Source: Candidatus Zixiibacteriota bacterium (GTDB lineage Bacteria; Zixibacteria; MSB-5A5; SM1-73). From it: a stretch of 5,942 bases of DNA. Positions 5,771 through 5,942 of the stretch are shown one piece after another. Position 1 is the first letter of the stretch, and each line of letters opens with the position of its first letter. The translations under genes were made by a program, and so were the position numbers. Location of the stretch: positions 1 through 5,942 of the forward strand of contig JALHUP010000397.1 in assembly GCA_022866585.1 (NCBI GenBank), read 5' to 3'. Below the pieces are notes generated by a model. It was not told the DNA's origin. It did not search any database and saw nothing but the letters and a program-made list of their open reading frames with translations.

Positions 5771-5773
5771 AAA

Positions 5774-5942
5774 ATGCGCATGCATCTTCGATCAGCGAAT
5801 TCTTTAAAAACGATGGAAAAGAAGGAATCTAAAGCTTTTTTCAAAATATGGTTTTTGCTTTTTGTGGTGGTAGTCCTTTTTCCTCAAGAAGCTTTTGCTC
5901 CCCCAAGTAGGATGGTGGCACGCTCCTCTTCAGGTTTTTTGC
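5774..5942 (+). CDS. N-terminus of an exported or membrane-anchored protein, cut by the window end
   Basis: An open frame begins at ATG 5774, three bases after the DUF4388 stop, and continues past the window end (56 residues visible). A typical export signal appears: basic 'KKESKAFFK' (16-24), a hydrophobic core 'IWFLLFVVVVLF' (25-36), then 'PQEAFA' and a possible cleavage after A42, before 'PPSRMVARSSSGFL'. An alternative start is the ATG at 5813 (Met14), which gives a more usual short positive n-region. Neither start has a clear ribosome site; the 5774 start fits translational coupling to the upstream gene. The mature protein is too short here to identify. The tight spacing suggests co-transcription with the DUF4388 gene and possibly a shared envelope process. 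Confidence 0.7.
   Translation, partial: MRMHLRSANSLKTMEKKESKAFFKIWFLLFVVVVLFPQEAFAPPSRMVARSSSGFL

Overview
The window looks like a chromosomal stretch from an uncultured, moderately AT-leaning bacterium. The evidence is a REC-GAF-HD-GYP cyclic-di-GMP phosphodiesterase, a DUF4388 (PATAN-type) protein, a DUF2279-like envelope protein, Shine-Dalgarno and sigma70-like signals, and very roomy intergenic DNA full of palindromes and CCCCC/GGGGG repeats. This mix is common in gliding or signalling-rich environmental lineages (FCB-group candidate phyla, deltaproteobacteria-like groups). I cannot place it further from sequence alone.

Layout, all genes on the + strand. Bases 1-528 hold the C-terminal part of a DUF2279/YfiM-like envelope protein. 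Bases 529-1158 are non-coding: a 42-bp tandem array of CCCCC/GGGGG hairpins (604-806), a perfect 11-bp inverted repeat (842-871), a scatter of small stems ending in a GC-rich hairpin (1074-1090), then a good promoter (1113-1141). Bases 1159-2769 encode the HD-GYP response regulator. Bases 2770-3086 are a spacer with a weak terminator, a promoter and a leader with hairpins. Bases 3087-3710 encode a flavin-reductase-like FMN-binding protein. Bases 3711-4537 are an 827-bp gene-free region with a promoter-like start, a chain of nested stems, an intrinsic-terminator-like hairpin (4276-4311) and a separate 115-bp imperfect inverted repeat (4327-4441). Bases 4538-5770 encode the DUF4388 protein. Three bases after its stop, a secreted or membrane-anchored protein begins and runs off the window.

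How it fits together: the HD-GYP protein should degrade c-di-GMP under control of a phosphorelay. DUF4388 proteins are frequent companions of response regulators and surface motility. The last gene appears to be in an operon with DUF4388. The flavin reductase appears to be an independent transcription unit. The most intriguing part is the gene-free 3.8-4.45 kb region, which looks more like a structured RNA and/or a small repeat element than a decayed gene. I found no recognisable mobile-element gene, CRISPR array, tRNA or rRNA.
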